Positions 61,939 through 64,000 of a stretch of DNA of 64,000 nt are shown here, one piece after another. The notes beneath the pieces were generated by a model. It made no database searches and was not told the origin of the DNA. It was given only the letters and a program-made list of their open reading frames with translations. The position numbers and the translations under genes are program-made. Position 1 is the first letter of the stretch. Every line of letters begins with the position of its first letter. This DNA is from Flammeovirgaceae bacterium UBA2338 (GTDB lineage: Bacteria > Bacteroidota > Bacteroidia > Cytophagales > Cyclobacteriaceae): assembly GCA_002344795.1 (NCBI GenBank), contig DDUM01000053.1, forward strand, positions 840 to 64,839, given 5' to 3'.

Positions 61939-63147
61939 ATGTTAGATTTTATGAGCAAAATTGTTAAAGTAGATAGGGAGATATCCAAATCAATACCAAG
62001 GGCATCACAAGTACTTATAGATTACGAGTATTGGATAAAAAGGAAGTATCAGGTTAGCGGTGCCTATCTTACCAATGCCAAATCGTTCCTTAAAACTTAT
62101 GAGGAAAATGGGAATGTACAGTCTCAATTAGCCGACTATATCTATGAAAGAAATGCCTCCCTCCGTTCTATCCTTAACAGATTTCTTAGGTTCGTGGAAT
62201 CAAAGAATTTTTCATTCTTGATAAATGATCTAAACGAGCCTAAGCTTCCTGTCTCAAATCTGTACGTAAAAATCTTCCTGGCTTCAGCTCAGGATAGGCT
62301 TCGATCTAGTGGTAGTATGTCCATTTATGCGACCATCCTTAATGGCTACTTTTTATCCATAAAGGATGACATCAGTCGAATTAATAAGAGAACAGGTGCT
62401 AAATACATCCTCTCCCCTGCATTGTCTGACTACACTAAAAGGCTTTATAAGTCTGTTTTGAAGGCTTTTTGTGAATGGGCCCTCTCCTATCATACTGCTA
62501 TTACTTCCGATCTGTCTAGGGAGGAAAAGATGATTAAACGGGGTCTAAAAAGGATAAGTAATCAATCGTTAAGGGAGATTATCAATTTGAAAGTAGTACT
62601 ACCAAGAAGTTTAACCACGACTTATCACAAGGATAGTCTTACATCTAAGCAAAGGGACAGATTACTCAAGCTTGCAAAAGAACCCCGAGATCGTTCCATC
62701 CTTTCATTAATGGCTTGGAATGGCCTAAGGTCTATTGAAGTATTAAGACTCAATGTTGGTGACGTTAAGATGTCACAAGGTAAAATCGCCATTTGGGGAA
62801 AAGGTAAAAGTGAAAAATCGAAAGACACTATTAAACTATCTTCAGTCTGTAAGAGAGAAATCACTAAGTATTTGAAAAAAGTAAAAGTTAAGAGAGGAAG
62901 GTTGTTTCCTGATTTGGACCGAGCAAATTTGGACCTGCTTATTAATAGCTACTTTAAAAGGCTAAGAGTAAAAGGTAAATTTACTCCTCATAGCCTCAGG
63001 CACACGGCTGGTCAACTCATGTATGAGAAACGAATTCCTCTTGAGTTAGTACAAAAAACGCTTCGTCATGCAGATATGCGGACAACTATGATGTATGCAC
63101 AAAAGGCAATTGACCGAAGCTATTTTAAAAGACTCAAGCGATTTTAA
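61939..63147 (+). CDS. Tyrosine recombinase/integrase
   Basis: A 402-residue integrase. Catalytic residues are complete: Arg264 in NGLRSIEV, His351 and Arg354 in PHSLRHTAG, His377 in LRHADMR and nucleophile Tyr386 in TMMYAQ; a Lys in the beta-hairpin (GKGKSEKSKD) is also present. The N-terminal part is a SAM-like core-binding domain with extra N-terminal residues. ATG 61939 is used; 61951 is also possible. It lies at the right end of the AT-rich island, next to a host-type surface gene, so it is a likely agent of island integration. Upstream palindromes suggest repression by an XRE protein. Confidence 0.9.
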   Translation: MLDFMSKIVKVDREISKSIPRASQVLIDYEYWIKRKYQVSGAYLTNAKSFLKTYEENGNVQSQLADYIYERNASLRSILNRFLRFVESKNFSFLINDLNEPKLPVSNLYVKIFLASAQDRLRSSGSMSIYATILNGYFLSIKDDISRINKRTGAKYILSPALSDYTKRLYKSVLKAFCEWALSYHTAITSDLSREEKMIKRGLKRISNQSLREIINLKVVLPRSLTTTYHKDSLTSKQRDRLLKLAKEPRDRSILSLMAWNGLRSIEVLRLNVGDVKMSQGKIAIWGKGKSEKSKDTIKLSSVCKREITKYLKKVKVKRGRLFPDLDRANLDLLINSYFKRLRVKGKFTPHSLRHTAGQLMYEKRIPLELVQKTLRHADMRTTMMYAQKAIDRSYFKRLKRF

Positions 63148-63155
63148 AGTATTTA

Positions 63156-64000
63156 TTACTTAATGAGTTTTTTCAAAGCATCGATCTCTTCCTGTTGGCG
63201 GATGAGGTGAAGGGTGAGTTCCTCCACTTTCTTTAGTAATAGCTTATTCATCTCTCCTAACATCACCCCATTGGCTTCCACTTCTATGGCCGATGGCATT
63301 TCGGGAAGGTGTTGGTTTTGTTCAATGAAGTGCTTTACCTCTTTTAAGGGTTGAAGATTGTAGTCATTAGCAAAAACGTAATCCGGCCAGCCGGTAAGGT
63401 CTACTTTTACTTCTTTGGCATGCACAGCGCCATTAACAGAAAGTTTGGCATCAGGGGTTTGTGTTCCAATACCCACATTACCGCCATTACTACCATCGTT
63501 GATAATCAAATTACTTGATCCACCCGATCTAATGTAAAAAACTCCACCAGAATGAATCAAGCTATTGTAATCAAACTTTAAAACATTTGAGCCGGCTACA
63601 TCCTTAAGGTATAATGAAGGATAGCCGCTGCTACTATTTTGAAGAAGCACATCACCATTTGAGATATGCAACTTTGCTGATGGGTTTGAGTTTCCAATTC
63701 CAAAATTCCCACTTTTAAGTGCAACCTGGGCATCAACACCACCGGAGCCTAAATAGATGTCATCATTTGCCAGGAAGTACAAACTATTGGTTCCCCATAT
63801 ATTACCATTGTCACCACTGAACTTTAGCTCATAGCCATTGTTGGCAGCTATGTCCAGCTTAGCTCCAGGGGAAGTAGTGCCGATTCCCACATTCCCTCCT
63901 GAAAGCCCTAAATAAATATTGGGTGAGGCAAATGGCAGCCGAAGTCTTGGTGTTGCATCCCCTTCACCACTAACTGCAGTGGACTGAATATTAAAGTCAT
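63156..64000 (-). CDS. Tail-fibre-like surface protein, 5' part outside the window
   Basis: An open frame runs from the right edge to the stop at 63156 (about 281 residues seen). It is built from repeats of the VGIGT-x-P-x-AKL type, beginning GLSGGNVGIGTTSPGAKLDI, then GNFGIGNSNPSAKLHI and GNVGIGTQTPDAKLSV, ending with a coiled coil (GEMNKLLLKKVEELTLHLI). This is the pattern of tail-fibre-like and chaperone-trimerised surface proteins common in Bacteroidota genomes. A GTG at 63890 exists, but the frame continues past it to the right edge without a stop, so the gene is truncated by the window. It ends nine bases from the recombinase stop, convergent. Confidence 0.75.
   Translation of the reverse strand, partial: DFNIQSTAVSGEGDATPRLRLPFASPNIYLGLSGGNVGIGTTSPGAKLDIAANNGYELKFSGDNGNIWGTNSLYFLANDDIYLGSGGVDAQVALKSGNFGIGNSNPSAKLHISNGDVLLQNSSSGYPSLYLKDVAGSNVLKFDYNSLIHSGGVFYIRSGGSSNLIINDGSNGGNVGIGTQTPDAKLSVNGAVHAKEVKVDLTGWPDYVFANDYNLQPLKEVKHFIEQNQHLPEMPSAIEVEANGVMLGEMNKLLLKKVEELTLHLIRQQEEIDALKKLIK

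Noticed and set aside
1..64000. tRNA or rRNA genes
   Set aside because: No cloverleaf-like sequence with a T-loop GTTCRA in a non-coding stretch was found by eye. A tRNAscan run would be decisive.

Overview
The window reads as a chromosome segment of a Bacteroidota bacterium, most likely of the Cytophagales type. The support is indirect but consistent: many TPR-containing sensor kinases of the HisKA_3 type with NarL/LuxR response regulators, small Bacteroidota lipoproteins (L-x-S-C signal peptides), an AraC regulator with a seven-helix membrane sensor, DUF4256/DUF6157 neighbours of an ArsR-SRPBCC operon, -7 elements of the form TAnnTTTG, and a C-terminal tail-fibre-like protein of a type common in this phylum. 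No rRNA, tRNA or CRISPR array was found.

Positions 1-48.2 kb look like ordinary host chromosome with moderate GC. In order: a partial gene and a small membrane protein; a YceI protein; an ArsR-led operon of small stress or housekeeping proteins (1.47-4.77 kb); a TPR histidine kinase facing its presumed response regulator tail to tail; a run of exported peptidases and beta-propeller proteins (M20-like, VPS10/BNR-like, M13, S41); an AraC/DJ-1 pair; a transglutaminase-like gene broken by a frameshift; a FUSC-family membrane protein; a repeat-bearing non-coding stretch near 24 kb; FetB-like permease, PhnA/YjdM and tryptophanase. From 29.4 to 40.6 kb a second TPR histidine kinase and response regulator bracket three exported proteins of unknown function, followed by an exported WD40-caspase protein. 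From 40.7 to 48.2 kb lie PAQR, MDR oxidoreductase, DUF4386, a RelE/ParE-type toxin-antitoxin pair, an M19-like dipeptidase and an amidohydrolase.

Positions 48.3-63.15 kb form an accessory island, visibly more AT-rich in its genes. It starts with a five-gene, translationally coupled operon: XRE controller, C5-cytosine methyltransferase with a long unknown C-terminal extension, ParB-like protein with a DGNRR motif, SNF2-type ATPase, and a DUF3883 PD-(D/E)XK nuclease. A perfect 9-5-9 palindrome sits on its promoter. This is the best candidate in the window for an undescribed system: a restriction-modification-like anti-phage module that I cannot match to a named one. Next come a non-coding array of 108-bp tandem repeats, a GC-rich gene of unknown function, and a nested inverted-repeat structure. 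A Mu/Tn7/IS21-like transposition module follows (accessory protein, DDE transposase, degenerate AAA partner), then two XRE regulators and a tyrosine recombinase. The first XRE gene and the recombinase both have an ATGTACAT palindrome upstream.

The window ends inside a tail-fibre-like surface protein gene on the minus strand, open at the right edge. Functional calls for families are from motif recognition by eye; no alignment or database search was possible.
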